DNA of 64,000 nt from RGIG5612 sp963599255 (GCA_963599255.1 CAVBWS010000001.1:1-64000); one strand, 5' to 3'. Counted from the stretch's first letter, positions 1-9,138 are shown. Notes: a model not told the origin generated them from the letters alone. Numbers and translations: made by a program.

Positions 1-42
1 GCCGTAGGCTTATTAAGCTTACCTTTCACTATAAAAATATTT

Positions 43-780
43 TCAATGTGCTTCTAAAAGCCGAATTGCTCCCATGCCAAGTGCTGTTTTTATTCCAATC
101 CCTGAATATTGTCCAAAATTTAAAAGCATATTTGCAAAATTAGTCATCGTCTGCGTTCCATCTATCCGTAACGTTATTTTTCCGACAAATGCCGGTATTT
201 TTATTCCCTCTATGCAAAAAATTGTGCTGCGCAGTTCATAACGACTTATTACTGTCTTTTCCGTAAGCTGTTCCAAAGTATCCTCATCCCACATGGTTTC
301 ATCTTGATTCGAAGCATCATACTTGTTCATCAAATTAGAAAACATCGACCGAATATCAGGATAATTCATGTATCGACCATTTTGTTTAAACGAAGTGGGT
401 GTAATAAACTGGATTGTTATATAGCGGCTCGCCTGTTCCTGATAAAAAGCTCGGGCAAGTTCCTGATTTGACACTTCCCGATAAGACTTTTCCAATATGC
501 GTATTGATAATTGATGTTTTCTTAGTACGAACTCCGACAGGTTCATCAATACATCCTTCAACATTTTATTTGCCGTATCCTCATTCAGTGCCGTTACGAT
601 CCAGTACCAATCCTCGCCACATCGTTCGATATGCTGTGTATATGGATGCCTTTTAGACACATGAAGCTCCGACGCATAGTCTTCCGGCAAAAGCTCCATC
701 AACGCCCCATGGAATAAGGATGCCATCTGCCATGACAGTTCTTCCTTTTTATCTAGTTTCATTTTTAGCTTCGCTAGCAC
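43..780 (-). CDS. cas6: CRISPR pre-crRNA endoribonuclease Cas6
   Basis: Cas6 is a RAMP-fold endoribonuclease that cuts CRISPR transcripts within each repeat to make crRNAs for type I or type III complexes. The 245-residue length fits the family. The clearest signature is the C-terminal glycine-rich segment GIGIKTALGMGA at about residues 227-238, the conserved RNA-binding loop of Cas6 proteins; several N-terminal histidines (for example in FHGAL) are candidate catalytic residues. The start codon is GTG, preceded by a strong GGGAGGGG ribosome binding site. Only 42 bases lie downstream in the window, so partner cas genes and any array would be to the left of coordinate 1; subtype cannot be decided here. 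Assignment is by sequence pattern and is fairly secure; type is unknown. Confidence 0.85.
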   Translation of the reverse strand: MLAKLKMKLDKKEELSWQMASLFHGALMELLPEDYASELHVSKRHPYTQHIERCGEDWYWIVTALNEDTANKMLKDVLMNLSEFVLRKHQLSIRILEKSYREVSNQELARAFYQEQASRYITIQFITPTSFKQNGRYMNYPDIRSMFSNLMNKYDASNQDETMWDEDTLEQLTEKTVISRYELRSTIFCIEGIKIPAFVGKITLRIDGTQTMTNFANMLLNFGQYSGIGIKTALGMGAIRLLEAH

Positions 781-1104
781 ATTCTTCCCCTCCCATAACC
801 TTCATAGAGCAATTATAACTTATCGCAAAAAGAAATAATATATTCCCCTATTACACAACTTCAGACAGAAAATTGGTGCATTTTTCATATTATTCTATTT
901 TTTCAATAACTTCTATTTATCTATTTTTTCAAATTCGCAATATGACATTGTTTTGACCGACAGAACTGTTCTAATATTAGTGCACACCGCCGCATAGCAT
1001 CTGCTATGCGGCGGTGTCAATTGTTGGGCAAGGGTCTGTTTATCATTGCGAAGCCTTGACAACAAACCACTGGCTAAGCCGGTGGTTGTGATCGCTCCAC
1101 ATTC
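781..1104. other. Intergenic region upstream of cas6
   Basis: No gene is seen in this 324-base AT-rich stretch. A TATAAT-like -10 for cas6 can be read on the minus strand (positions 812-817), with only a weak -35. It also holds the perfect inverted repeat at 984-1017. No CRISPR repeats or leader-like direct repeats were found. Confidence 0.5.
984..1017. repeat. Perfect 16-bp inverted repeat with 2-nt centre
   Basis: Two 16-base arms (984-999 and 1002-1017) are exactly complementary around a TC centre and are GC-rich in an AT-rich intergenic region. It lies about 90 bases beyond the 3' end of the dipeptidase gene. It has no adjoining T-run, so it is not a textbook intrinsic terminator, although it may still terminate or protect that transcript; an operator is the alternative. 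Confidence 0.7.
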
Positions 1105-2616
1105 TTATGAATCTGACCTTGAGAATGCGTTCTTCATCTCGCTGCTGGCTGTATAGAGCACGTTATTAAGAAGGTCGTAGGTCTTGTTCTTAAGCATGTC
1201 TGCCATCTTCTGGTTGTAGTCCTCCAGCTGTGCCTGGATGGCTTCAGTCGAAACAAGTGCGGCATCTGATGAACTGCCGAGCATTTCCTTCATATGCTTA
1301 TCTGCCTCTTTTAACATATTATAAGCTGCTGCCACAGTCTTAAGCTGGTAGCGCTCTACATGCATGATGGCATTGCCGTAATGTGCATCTGCCAGGGCAC
1401 CGATGATACGATTGGCCCAATAGAAGCTCTCTGTGGTCGGTGTAACATCTGTATTAGACATGTATTCCGGTGTTGTTCTTACATTGGTATAGAACGGCAC
1501 GATGGTATTAAATGCATTAGACCCCTCGGCGATCCACTGCACCGCCTTAATCTCCTCAGGCATATACGGACGCAGCTGTGTAACTGACAGAAAGTTATTC
1601 CTGTTAATGCCGATGGCACGATATTTGCCCTGCTTTGGTGAATCAGTCGAGTGACTGTACGGATTATATTCCGTACCCTGGTAGTAGGACGACAGGATGT
1701 ACTTGAAATCCTCCACCGTAAGTCTGTGCTCCGGCACCATGCTCCACGGCAGATCATCCGATTCCGGAGTAAAGTCCGCACCATCGCCTTCCCAACAGCA
1801 GGTATTAGGATTCAGACACTTTAACATGTACCACGCTCTAGGCGTATTATATACATGATCTGAATCGCTGTGACTTCCGAGGGCAGCCCGCACATCGAAC
1901 ATAGTCTCCTGCCTCAGATCTACCTTACAGCCCTCATCATAAACTGTAAGATCCAGATGATTTTCCGTAATGAACTCTATCATATCCGCTGAGCACATGT
2001 GATCTTTCTGCTCAGCAAATGCATCTGCAAAATCGAAGAAATCTATTCCTTGCTGATTAGGCATCACAACGTATGAATCGTCCGGAACCCTCTTGGCGAT
2101 CCAATGATGTCCGCCTATAGTCTCCAGCCACCATATCTCGTCCGTATCCTGAAATCCGATGCCGTTCATCTCATATGTTCCGTATTGTTCTAATAAACTG
2201 CCTAGGCGAATAACTCCCTCTCTGGCTGAATGAATATACGGAAGGACAATGGTAACCAGATCTTCCTCTCCGATTCCTGTCTCAACCAAAGGATCTGCTC
2301 CCAGTACACGTGGATTGGAGGTAATAGTCTCCGTCGCTGTCATTGCAACATTCAGATCATTAATTCCGGCCTCGCCCCAGATGCCGCCTTCATCCTCCAC
2401 TGCATCCGGTACTGCTGTATATCTGATGGGATCCGTCGGAAGCGGGATCTCCACCTTAGAGATCACTGATTTATACAGTGTCGGCTGATCTGACGGGTTA
2501 ACTACTATAAACTTCTTGGCAGTAAAATGTCCTGAGCTGGCATCTTCATTTCTTGCCATCAATGTAGAGCCATCATAAGTTGCGTTCTTACCTGCAAGTA
2601 ATGTTGTACAAGGCAT
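1105..2616 (-). CDS. C69-family dipeptidase (PepD-like)
   Basis: This 503-residue protein belongs to peptidase family C69, Ntn-hydrolases that cleave dipeptides in the cytoplasm. The N-terminus MPCTTLLAGK places a cysteine at residue 3; in this family that cysteine becomes the N-terminal nucleophile after processing. The following DGSTLMARNED block is the typical second conserved motif of C69 dipeptidases. Length fits the family (about 470-530). It is downstream of the thioesterase gene, but a terminator-like hairpin (2673-2708) and a second hairpin (2652-2670) separate them, so it may have its own promoter. No signal peptide is apparent. Exact dipeptide preference cannot be read from the sequence. 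Confidence 0.88.
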   Translation of the reverse strand: MPCTTLLAGKNATYDGSTLMARNEDASSGHFTAKKFIVVNPSDQPTLYKSVISKVEIPLPTDPIRYTAVPDAVEDEGGIWGEAGINDLNVAMTATETITSNPRVLGADPLVETGIGEEDLVTIVLPYIHSAREGVIRLGSLLEQYGTYEMNGIGFQDTDEIWWLETIGGHHWIAKRVPDDSYVVMPNQQGIDFFDFADAFAEQKDHMCSADMIEFITENHLDLTVYDEGCKVDLRQETMFDVRAALGSHSDSDHVYNTPRAWYMLKCLNPNTCCWEGDGADFTPESDDLPWSMVPEHRLTVEDFKYILSSYYQGTEYNPYSHSTDSPKQGKYRAIGINRNNFLSVTQLRPYMPEEIKAVQWIAEGSNAFNTIVPFYTNVRTTPEYMSNTDVTPTTESFYWANRIIGALADAHYGNAIMHVERYQLKTVAAAYNMLKEADKHMKEMLGSSSDAALVSTEAIQAQLEDYNQKMADMLKNKTYDLLNNVLYTASSEMKNAFSRSDS

Positions 2617-2672
2617 ATCGTATTTCTCCTTCTGCTAAATTAGATTATGTTCGTGAAGTTTCCCTTCACGTT

Positions 2673-2708
2673 AAAAATTGGTTTGAGTGTCAACTTACCC
2701 AAACCAAT
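2673..2708 (-). terminator. Intrinsic terminator after the thioesterase gene
   Basis: On the minus strand a 9-base stem (ATTGGTTTG paired with CAAACCAAT) is followed by a T-run, 19 bases after the thioesterase stop codon. A second 7-base hairpin (2652-2670) follows. Together they should end the hydrogenase-thioesterase transcript before the dipeptidase gene. Confidence 0.65.
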
Positions 2709-2727
2709 GATTATCAACTGTATTAAA

Positions 2728-3114
2728 TTACTGAAGCTTAGCCTGAGTCTTGCTCATGAATTTATCATTCTGGATCAGAAACCTCTCATGAACTCCCTCG
2801 CCGATGAGTCCCTTCTCATCATAAGCCTTAACTTCGAATGTTAATGCTCTGCCGTCCACCTTCACCAACTCGCTCTCGCATCTTACTTCCATGCCGATAG
2901 GAGTAGCAGATACATGCTTGATATTTAATGAAGTTCCTACCGAGCCCCAGCCTTCTTCCAGTTCTGATGTGATGCTCTCATGGCAGCAGCCTTCCATCAA
3001 GGCAACCATGGACGGTGTAGCATAGACATCTAAAAGTCCGCTTCCCATGGTCTTGGCACTGTTTTTCTCAGTTACAACATCAGTCTTAGTATTCTTAATT
3101 CCTGCAGTTAACAT
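2728..3114 (-). CDS. FlK-like hotdog-fold acyl-CoA thioesterase
   Basis: A 128-residue single-domain hotdog thioesterase of the fluoroacetyl-CoA thioesterase (FlK) type. The family's catalytic triad Thr-Glu-His is visible with exactly the FlK spacing: Thr33, Glu41 and His67 here match FlK Thr42, Glu50 and His76 (8 and 26 residues apart). It is encoded 105 bases downstream of the [FeFe] hydrogenase gene on the same strand and is probably co-transcribed, ending at a hairpin terminator. True FlK detoxifies fluoroacetyl-CoA, but most clostridial relatives have unknown acyl-CoA substrates; fluoroacetate specificity should not be assumed. Family call is strong, substrate unknown. Confidence 0.85.
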   Translation of the reverse strand: MLTAGIKNTKTDVVTEKNSAKTMGSGLLDVYATPSMVALMEGCCHESITSELEEGWGSVGTSLNIKHVSATPIGMEVRCESELVKVDGRALTFEVKAYDEKGLIGEGVHERFLIQNDKFMSKTQAKLQ

Positions 3115-3219
3115 TATTTATTCATTCCTCCTGATATCTATCTGTATGCACTGCTGTAACTATTCTGCATCCTGCGGATGCATATCCGCATTCGCAAAAT
3201 CGCTGCTTCGCAGCTTTCC

Positions 3220-4731
3220 TTATAGATTTTCAATTCCCGGCAATCTCTTTTCGTACTGTGTATCGAGGCATTCTTCAAAATCTGCCTCGCTCATCATCTT
3301 AGCCAATGCTGCCTCTGACTTTTTAACCGGCTCCAATGTGCCGGCTCCGGCGATACATCCACCAGGACAAGCCATGCCTTCCAGCAGATAGCCATCGTAT
3401 TTGCCTGCCTTGGCCAGCTGCATCATCTTCTTACATTCCCTGAGGCCTTCTGCCTTAACGACCTTGAACTCTCTGTCCGGCGCCAGTCTCTTGATAGCCT
3501 TGGCAACAGCATTGGCAACGCCGCCGCTCTGGGCAAATCCTCGTCCGTCCGAGCTCGGTCCTGTCATAAGGCCTTCATCCGGAAGTGCATCCCAGTCGAT
3601 CTTCTTAGCTTCCATCATACCGCCGACTTCTTCGAATGTTAATACGAAGTCTACATAACTTCTTATGCTGCGTCTGCTGGCCTCCAGTTTCTTAGATGCA
3701 CATGGACCTACGAATACGATCTTGCAGTCCGGAATACTTTCCTTAATAAGTCTGGCTGACAGAACCATAGGGGTAAGCGCCATGGAGATACATTTGGCCT
3801 GCTCCGGGAAGAGCTTCTTGGCCATCACTGACCAGGACGGACAGCAGGATGTTGCCATAAACGGAAGCTTCTCCGGAACCTCCTCCAGGAAGTCCTTAGC
3901 CTCTTGAATGGTACATAAATCTGCTCCAACGGCTACCTCTCTTACATCTGTAAATCCCAGTTCCTTAAATGCTGACTTTATCTTATTATTCTTCATGCCT
4001 CTGAACTGACCGGCAATGGCAGGTGCCAGCAATGCTATAACAGGCGTATCACTCTTAAGAGCCATGATGGTCTGATATATCTGTCCCTTGTCGACAATAG
4101 CACAGAAAGGACAGCTTACAAGGCACATTCCGCAGGATACGCATTTGTCCTGATCTATATCTGCCCTGCCATATTCGTCTGATTTGATTGCATCCATGCC
4201 GCATGCCTTAGTACATGGGCGTTCCTGCTTGATGATCGCATTGTACGGGCATGCCTCAATGCATTTGCCGCATTTTATGCATGAATCCTCATCAATCCAT
4301 GATCTGTTGCCCGCGCGGCGGTGGATCGCCTTCTTCGGACATACCTCGGTGCAAGGATGCTCTATGCATCCCTGGCAGCCTTCCGTTACGAATACTCTCT
4401 TCTCCGGACAGGCGTTGCAGGCAAATTTTATAACATTAATAAGAGGCGGTTCGTAATATTTTTCTTCAATAATAGAAGCTTCCACGCCCTTAGAAATAGG
4501 TGCATGCTCAGTGATAGGTCTCAGAGACATACCCATGGCAACTCTGAGTCTTTCGCCAACTACAGCTCTTTCTATAAATATATCATTTCTGTATTCAGAT
4601 ATTTCGCCCGGAATAATTTTATAAGGCAAATCCTCAAGTTTGCTTGGGTCATCGCCTTCATATGCCATTCTGGCTATTTCCGTAAATATACTATGCCTTA
4701 TCTCAGTTTTAGAAGAGTACAGTCCTCTCAT
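3220..4731 (-). CDS. Monomeric [FeFe] hydrogenase with ferredoxin-like FeS domain
   Basis: Catalyses proton reduction or H2 oxidation at an H-cluster, with electrons delivered through N-terminal 4Fe-4S clusters. In order: an N-terminal region with CNAC and CQGC cysteines, 4Fe-4S motifs CIKCGKCIEAC and CVSCGMCLVSC, then the H-cluster domain with motif L1 TSCCPSW, L2 GPCASKKLE (fits PCxxKxxE) and L3 EGMACPGGCIAGAG. The L1/L2 wording (S for G, GPC for MPC) differs from standard Group A enzymes and resembles Group B clostridial hydrogenases; the subgroup is inferred. I place the start at 4731 (503 residues) because AAAAGGAG lies 8 bases upstream of that ATG; a 14-residue longer form has no such site. 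It precedes the thioesterase gene. Maturases HydEFG are not in the window. Confidence 0.9.
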   Translation of the reverse strand: MRGLYSSKTEIRHSIFTEIARMAYEGDDPSKLEDLPYKIIPGEISEYRNDIFIERAVVGERLRVAMGMSLRPITEHAPISKGVEASIIEEKYYEPPLINVIKFACNACPEKRVFVTEGCQGCIEHPCTEVCPKKAIHRRAGNRSWIDEDSCIKCGKCIEACPYNAIIKQERPCTKACGMDAIKSDEYGRADIDQDKCVSCGMCLVSCPFCAIVDKGQIYQTIMALKSDTPVIALLAPAIAGQFRGMKNNKIKSAFKELGFTDVREVAVGADLCTIQEAKDFLEEVPEKLPFMATSCCPSWSVMAKKLFPEQAKCISMALTPMVLSARLIKESIPDCKIVFVGPCASKKLEASRRSIRSYVDFVLTFEEVGGMMEAKKIDWDALPDEGLMTGPSSDGRGFAQSGGVANAVAKAIKRLAPDREFKVVKAEGLRECKKMMQLAKAGKYDGYLLEGMACPGGCIAGAGTLEPVKKSEAALAKMMSEADFEECLDTQYEKRLPGIENL

Positions 4732-4972
4732 GAAATATTCTCCTTTTTCCATCTTTTTCACTTTTACCGGCATCCATTATAGCATGATGTATTTTTTTAA
4801 TCCATAGATTGCGGTGTACCTCTGTTCGTACAGTGAGCCTTGCCTTTTCTGTCAAGAGTTTCCTGCAAACTTCCTGTTTTTCAGGCATTTGCATTTAAAA
4901 GCTTAATTATTTTTCTGTTTTTTAGTGGATATGCACTACGGATTTCTTAACACTTATTTTAGAATTATCTTG

Positions 4973-5026
4973 TTGACTAACAATATATAGTGTGATACTT
5001 TTTATCTGCGATACAACATATTGTGT
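4973..5026 (+). promoter_or_regulatory. nrdD promoter with two NrdR boxes
   Basis: Two 16-base sites, 4978-4993 and 5011-5026, match the NrdR consensus acaCwAtATaTwGtgt closely (13 and 14 of 16 positions). Their starts are 33 bases apart, about three helical turns, as is usual for NrdR pairs. The first lies between a TTGACT -35 (4973-4978) and a weak -10 near 4994-5001, so NrdR binding would block the promoter. NrdR is the (d)ATP-sensing repressor of ribonucleotide reductase genes. Confidence 0.8.
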
Positions 5027-5059
5027 CGCTGCGATGTACTTAAGGGAGGTTATATACAC

Positions 5060-7258
5060 ATGAATGTTATTAAGAGAAATGGTGCGGAGGTGCCTTTTGA
5101 CGTATCGAAGATACAGATCGCACTTACCAAAGCTAACAACAGCGTACCGGAAGATGCCCGCATGACTGATCTTCAGATCAAGCGCATCACCGAGAGTGTT
5201 GAATTCTCCTGCATGAAAATGAATCGCGCCCCTTCCGTGGAAGAGATACAGGATATGGTGGAGTACCAGATCATGGCACATGGTGCATATGAGGTATCTA
5301 AGAACTATATCACTTATCGTTATACACGTTCTCTTGTTCGTAAATCTAATACAACTGATGACAAGATCTTATCACTTATAGACTGCAGCAACGAAGAGGC
5401 TAAGCAGGAAAATTCCAATAAGAATCCTATAGTTAATTCTACCCAGCGTGACTATATGGCCGGAGAGGTATCCAAAGACCTTACAGAACGTATTTTGTTA
5501 CCACAAGATATAGTAGAAGCTCACCGTGAAGGTATCATACATTTTCACGATGCCGACTACTTTGCACAGCATATGCACAACTGTGACCTGGTTAACCTGG
5601 ACGACATGCTCCAGAACGGAACTGTTATTACAGGCACACTGATCGAGCGTCCTCATAGTTTTTCGACAGCCTGCAACATTGCTACTCAGATCATCGCGCA
5701 GGTTGCTTCTAATCAATATGGCGGACAGTCCATTACATTGACGCATCTGGCACCTTTTGTAGATGTAAGCCGCCAGAAGATCAAGCGGGCTGTCTATGCC
5801 GAGATGGAAGCCATCGGCATTTTACTGGACGCGGAGCAGATATCTGAACTAGTGGAGACTCGTCTTCGCGATGAGATCAAGCGTGGTGTCCAGACTATCC
5901 AGTATCAGGTCGTAACGCTTCTTACTACCAATGGTCAGGCTCCGTTCATTACGATATTTATGTATCTTAATGAAGCCCGCAATGAACAGGAGAAGAAGGA
6001 TCTCGCCCTTATCATAGAAGAGATGCTCTCACAGCGTCTGCAGGGTGTTAAGAACGAAACAGGCGTGTGGGTAACACCTGCTTTTCCGAAGCTGATCTAC
6101 GTGCTGGAGGAGGATAATATCACAGAAGGCTCCAGATTCTGGGAGCTTACTAAACTGGCCGCAAGATGTACCGCCCGCCGCATGGTTCCTGACTACATCT
6201 CTGAGAAGAAGATGATAGAACTTAAGGGTGATGTCTATGTATGCATGGGCTGCCGGTCATTCCTTACACCGGACAGATTCACTGATGCCGGTATCGGTAA
6301 TATTGCAAATGCTAAAAACTACGAGCCGGGTAAGCACAAATATTACGGCCGTTTCAACCAGGGCGTTGTAACCATCAATCTTCCGGATGTTGCCCTGTCA
6401 TCAGGCGGCAGATTTGAGAAATTCTGGGAAATATTTGAACAGCGTTTGGAATTATGTCACAGAGCACTGCGCTGTCGTCATGAACGTCTGCTGGGCACGC
6501 CTTCTGATGTTGCACCAATCCTGTGGCAGTACGGCGCATTGGCAAGGCTTGAGAAGGGGGAGGTTATTGATAAGCTCTTATATAATGGCTACTCTACCCT
6601 GTCTCTGGGATATGCAGGATTATATGAATGTGTCAAATACATGACAGGCAAGAGTCATACTAACCCTGATGCCACACCATTTGCCCTCAGCATAATGCAG
6701 AAGATGAATGACAAATGCGCTGAATGGAAGAAGGCTGAAAATATCGACTACTCGCTCTACGGCACTCCGTTAGAGTCAACTACTTATAAATTTGCTAAGT
6801 GCCTGCAGCACAGATTCGGCGTGATCGATGGTATCACTGATAAGGGTTATATTACCAACAGCTATCATGTTCACGTTAAAGAGAATATCAACGCATTTGA
6901 CAAGCTGAAGTTTGAATCTCAATTCCAGGCTCTGTCACCGGGCGGCGCCATCAGCTACGTTGAGGTTCCTGACATGAAGGATAATATCGATGCTGTTCTG
7001 TCAGTAATGAAGTTCATCTATGATAATATCATCTACGCCGAGCTTAATACCAAGAGCGATTACTGCCAGGTATGCGGCTGGGATGGTGAGATCGAGATTC
7101 AGGAAGAAAACGGCAAGCTCATCTGGAAATGCCCTAACTGTGGCAATACTGATCAGGATAAAATGAATGTAGCCCGCCGTACCTGCGGATATATCGGCAC
7201 CCAGTTCTGGAACCAGGGACGTACACAGGAGATCAGAGACAGGGTGCTGCACCTGTGA
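5060..7258 (+). CDS. nrdD: Anaerobic ribonucleoside-triphosphate reductase (class III)
   Basis: Reduces ribonucleoside triphosphates to deoxyribonucleotides for DNA synthesis under anoxia, using a glycyl radical. The N-terminus (MNVIKRNGAEVPFDVSKI) starts an ATP-cone regulatory domain of about 90 residues; the large alpha/beta barrel follows. Near the C-terminus a four-cysteine zinc site (CQVCGW then CPNCGN, about residues 669-690) precedes the glycyl-radical motif RRTCGYIGTQFWNQGR with the radical glycine near residue 710. The start at 5060 has GGGAGG upstream; a longer frame from a TTG at 5021 would overlap the NrdR box and is unlikely. Length (732 residues) is normal. It pairs with nrdG downstream and sits behind two NrdR boxes. 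Confidence 0.97.
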   Translation: MNVIKRNGAEVPFDVSKIQIALTKANNSVPEDARMTDLQIKRITESVEFSCMKMNRAPSVEEIQDMVEYQIMAHGAYEVSKNYITYRYTRSLVRKSNTTDDKILSLIDCSNEEAKQENSNKNPIVNSTQRDYMAGEVSKDLTERILLPQDIVEAHREGIIHFHDADYFAQHMHNCDLVNLDDMLQNGTVITGTLIERPHSFSTACNIATQIIAQVASNQYGGQSITLTHLAPFVDVSRQKIKRAVYAEMEAIGILLDAEQISELVETRLRDEIKRGVQTIQYQVVTLLTTNGQAPFITIFMYLNEARNEQEKKDLALIIEEMLSQRLQGVKNETGVWVTPAFPKLIYVLEEDNITEGSRFWELTKLAARCTARRMVPDYISEKKMIELKGDVYVCMGCRSFLTPDRFTDAGIGNIANAKNYEPGKHKYYGRFNQGVVTINLPDVALSSGGRFEKFWEIFEQRLELCHRALRCRHERLLGTPSDVAPILWQYGALARLEKGEVIDKLLYNGYSTLSLGYAGLYECVKYMTGKSHTNPDATPFALSIMQKMNDKCAEWKKAENIDYSLYGTPLESTTYKFAKCLQHRFGVIDGITDKGYITNSYHVHVKENINAFDKLKFESQFQALSPGGAISYVEVPDMKDNIDAVLSVMKFIYDNIIYAELNTKSDYCQVCGWDGEIEIQEENGKLIWKCPNCGNTDQDKMNVARRTCGYIGTQFWNQGRTQEIRDRVLHL

Positions 7259-7365
7259 TCAGGGCAAGTAATGCTGCGAAAATACTTCTTGAGATAATGA
7301 ATGGCATTTTCAGCATACGGATAGAAATGGGCACGACCCCATCTTAAAAGTCGATTAAAAGACAA

Positions 7366-7396
7366 GAGGCGTGTAAGATGCACGTCTCCTTTTATT
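7366..7396 (+). terminator. Terminator-like hairpin between nrdD and nrdG
   Basis: An 8-base stem (GAGGCGTG with CACGTCTC, one G-T pair) is followed by CTTTTATTT. It lies about 110 bases after the nrdD stop and 97 bases before nrdG. It may act as a partial terminator that lowers activase relative to reductase, or full nrdG expression may need another promoter. Confidence 0.6.
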
Positions 7397-7492
7397 TATG
7401 TATTAGCAGCAGATTGTTGTTAAAGGTAATGACAATACCCACATGGCCGGCTATTATAGCCAGTGAGAAACAGTCAAAGGACTTAGATAAGT

Positions 7493-8014
7493 ATGAACTA
7501 TTCAGAAATAAAATATTATGATATTGCCAATGGCACGGGAGTTAGAACCACCCTGTTCGTATCCGGCTGCAGGAATCATTGCGAGGGATGCTTTCAGCCT
7601 GAAACCTGGAATTTCGACAACGGGGAGCCATTTACAACAGAAATCGAAGATCAGATCATTGAAAGTATGAAATATGATTACGTCGCAGGACTGACCCTGT
7701 TGGGCGGAGATCCCTTTGAGGAAGAAAACCAGGCTGTATTGGCACCTTTCATGAACAGGTTCAAAGCAGAATATCCTGACAAGAATGTATGGGCATTTAC
7801 AGGCTATCTGCTGGATGACTTGCTTCCGGGCGGCAGAAAGCATACTGAATATACAGACGATCTGCTTGCCACGATTGATATACTAGTAGACGGGCCATTT
7901 GTACTTTCTAAGAAGAACCTGTGGCTAAAGTTCCGCGGTTCCGAAAACCAGCGACTGATAGATATGAATGAATATCGCAAAAGCGGCAGGATCATTACTA
8001 TATTAGGCAGCTGA
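7493..8014 (+). CDS. nrdG: Anaerobic ribonucleotide reductase activating protein
   Basis: Radical SAM activase that installs the glycyl radical on NrdD. The 173-residue protein has the radical-SAM cluster motif CRNHCEGC (CxxxCxxC, about residues 26-33) and the glycine-rich LLGGDPF SAM-binding block around residue 70. Length fits NrdG (about 155-180). It lies 234 bases downstream of nrdD on the same strand, with a terminator-like hairpin between them, so it is probably expressed as part of the NrdR-controlled unit with reduced dosage. It converges with the radical SAM gene that follows on the other strand, only 6 bases away. Confidence 0.95.
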   Translation: MNYSEIKYYDIANGTGVRTTLFVSGCRNHCEGCFQPETWNFDNGEPFTTEIEDQIIESMKYDYVAGLTLLGGDPFEEENQAVLAPFMNRFKAEYPDKNVWAFTGYLLDDLLPGGRKHTEYTDDLLATIDILVDGPFVLSKKNLWLKFRGSENQRLIDMNEYRKSGRIITILGS

Positions 8015-8020
8015 CAGCCA

Positions 8021-9138
8021 TTAGCTTCCGGCAAATCGTTCAGCCATTTTCTTATCTGCATATGCATTTAATTCCTTGATCTGATCAATCTTGAAATCCA
8101 AGCACCCTCCGCCGCATTGACCATTTCGGCGTTGATCACAAGTAACGCATTCTGGTGCAGAACTGGTGTTACAGCTATAACAATCAATCGTTCGCCAATA
8201 AAATCCACGCAGCTCATCAATATCAGGAAAATTCTCTATACGCTGTGCTGTTTTCTCTCCCAATCCAAAGCACCTCAGGGCGGTAAGATCCGGTAAAATA
8301 TCGACCACCGGGAAACACCGTTCTCGGTGCGGCTGGTTATGTAAATTGATCCCAGCCAGTGCTGCCACGGTTTTAAGAGTCTCCCGCTCACCAGTGGTCC
8401 AGAGACAGTCAGGCATCGTGTTGCAGTCGAAAAACGGGAATATTTTCAGCGGTAATACACGCATACAGAAATCAAACAGACTTTTTTTCATACTGCGGAA
8501 GTAGTCCAACGCATTTAATTCAGTTTTACAGCGATTGGCCGGGACGACGATTGACATCCGTACCTCGTGCAAGCCAAAATCTTCCAACAGTGGAATAATA
8601 TAATCACCAGTAAAATCAGGGCGGTAGATATTCACACCCAGAGTAATATGTTTGTGATTGGAAGGGTCTGCACATATTGCTGCAATGTTTTTAACCATAC
8701 AGGAAAGCCCATTTGCCTCAGCAATCGAATAGCGCGTATGGCAGATTCTTCTGCTCCCGTCACGCCTCGCATCCAGTCATGTCTGCCAAGGCCATCAAAA
8801 CTCAGCTTAATCAGTGGCTGCTGACGCCGTACATGCATGTCAGACAGCAGTTTTTCGGTAATTAAGCTTCCATTCGTGGTGATATATTCAAGTCTCATAT
8901 CTCGCTCATATATAGCGTCCAGAATCTGCACAAAATCACTGCGCAGCAGTGGCTCGCCGCCCGTCAAGTTTACCCGGTTCACGCCCAAAGCCCGAGCTTG
9001 ATCAAGCAACGAGATAAGCTGTGTTAGTGTCATCTCTTCTTGAATAGGATTTTTATCAAAAGCCATGAAACAGTGGCGGCAACGATAGTTGCAACGCCCG
9101 GTAATCGCGATATTGATTGAAGAAAAGCCGTTAATCAT
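8021..9138 (-). pseudogene. Radical SAM/SPASM-domain protein, frameshifted
   Basis: Two overlapping minus-strand frames together make one radical SAM protein. The upstream frame (9138 to about 8690) carries the cluster motif GRCNYRCRHC, the NLTGGEPLLR SAM motif and ITTNGSL; the downstream frame (about 8690 to 8021) carries a cysteine-rich SPASM-type C-terminus (CYSC, CVTC, CGGGC). The frames break at a run of five T on the plus strand (8689-8693): one extra base there would rejoin them into a single protein of about 372 residues, reading VWLKNIAAICAD across the join. SPASM enzymes often modify peptides or mature enzymes, but no convincing precursor peptide is seen nearby. It may be a true pseudogene, a phase-variable tract or a homopolymer sequencing error. 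The start has GGAGG 8 bases upstream. Confidence 0.85.

Noticed and set aside
781..1104. CRISPR array next to cas6
   Set aside because: Looked for direct repeats with regular spacers; only one palindrome was found.
4709..4894. 61-residue minus-strand frame upstream of the hydrogenase
   Set aside because: Overlaps the hydrogenase start in another frame and lacks a ribosome binding site.
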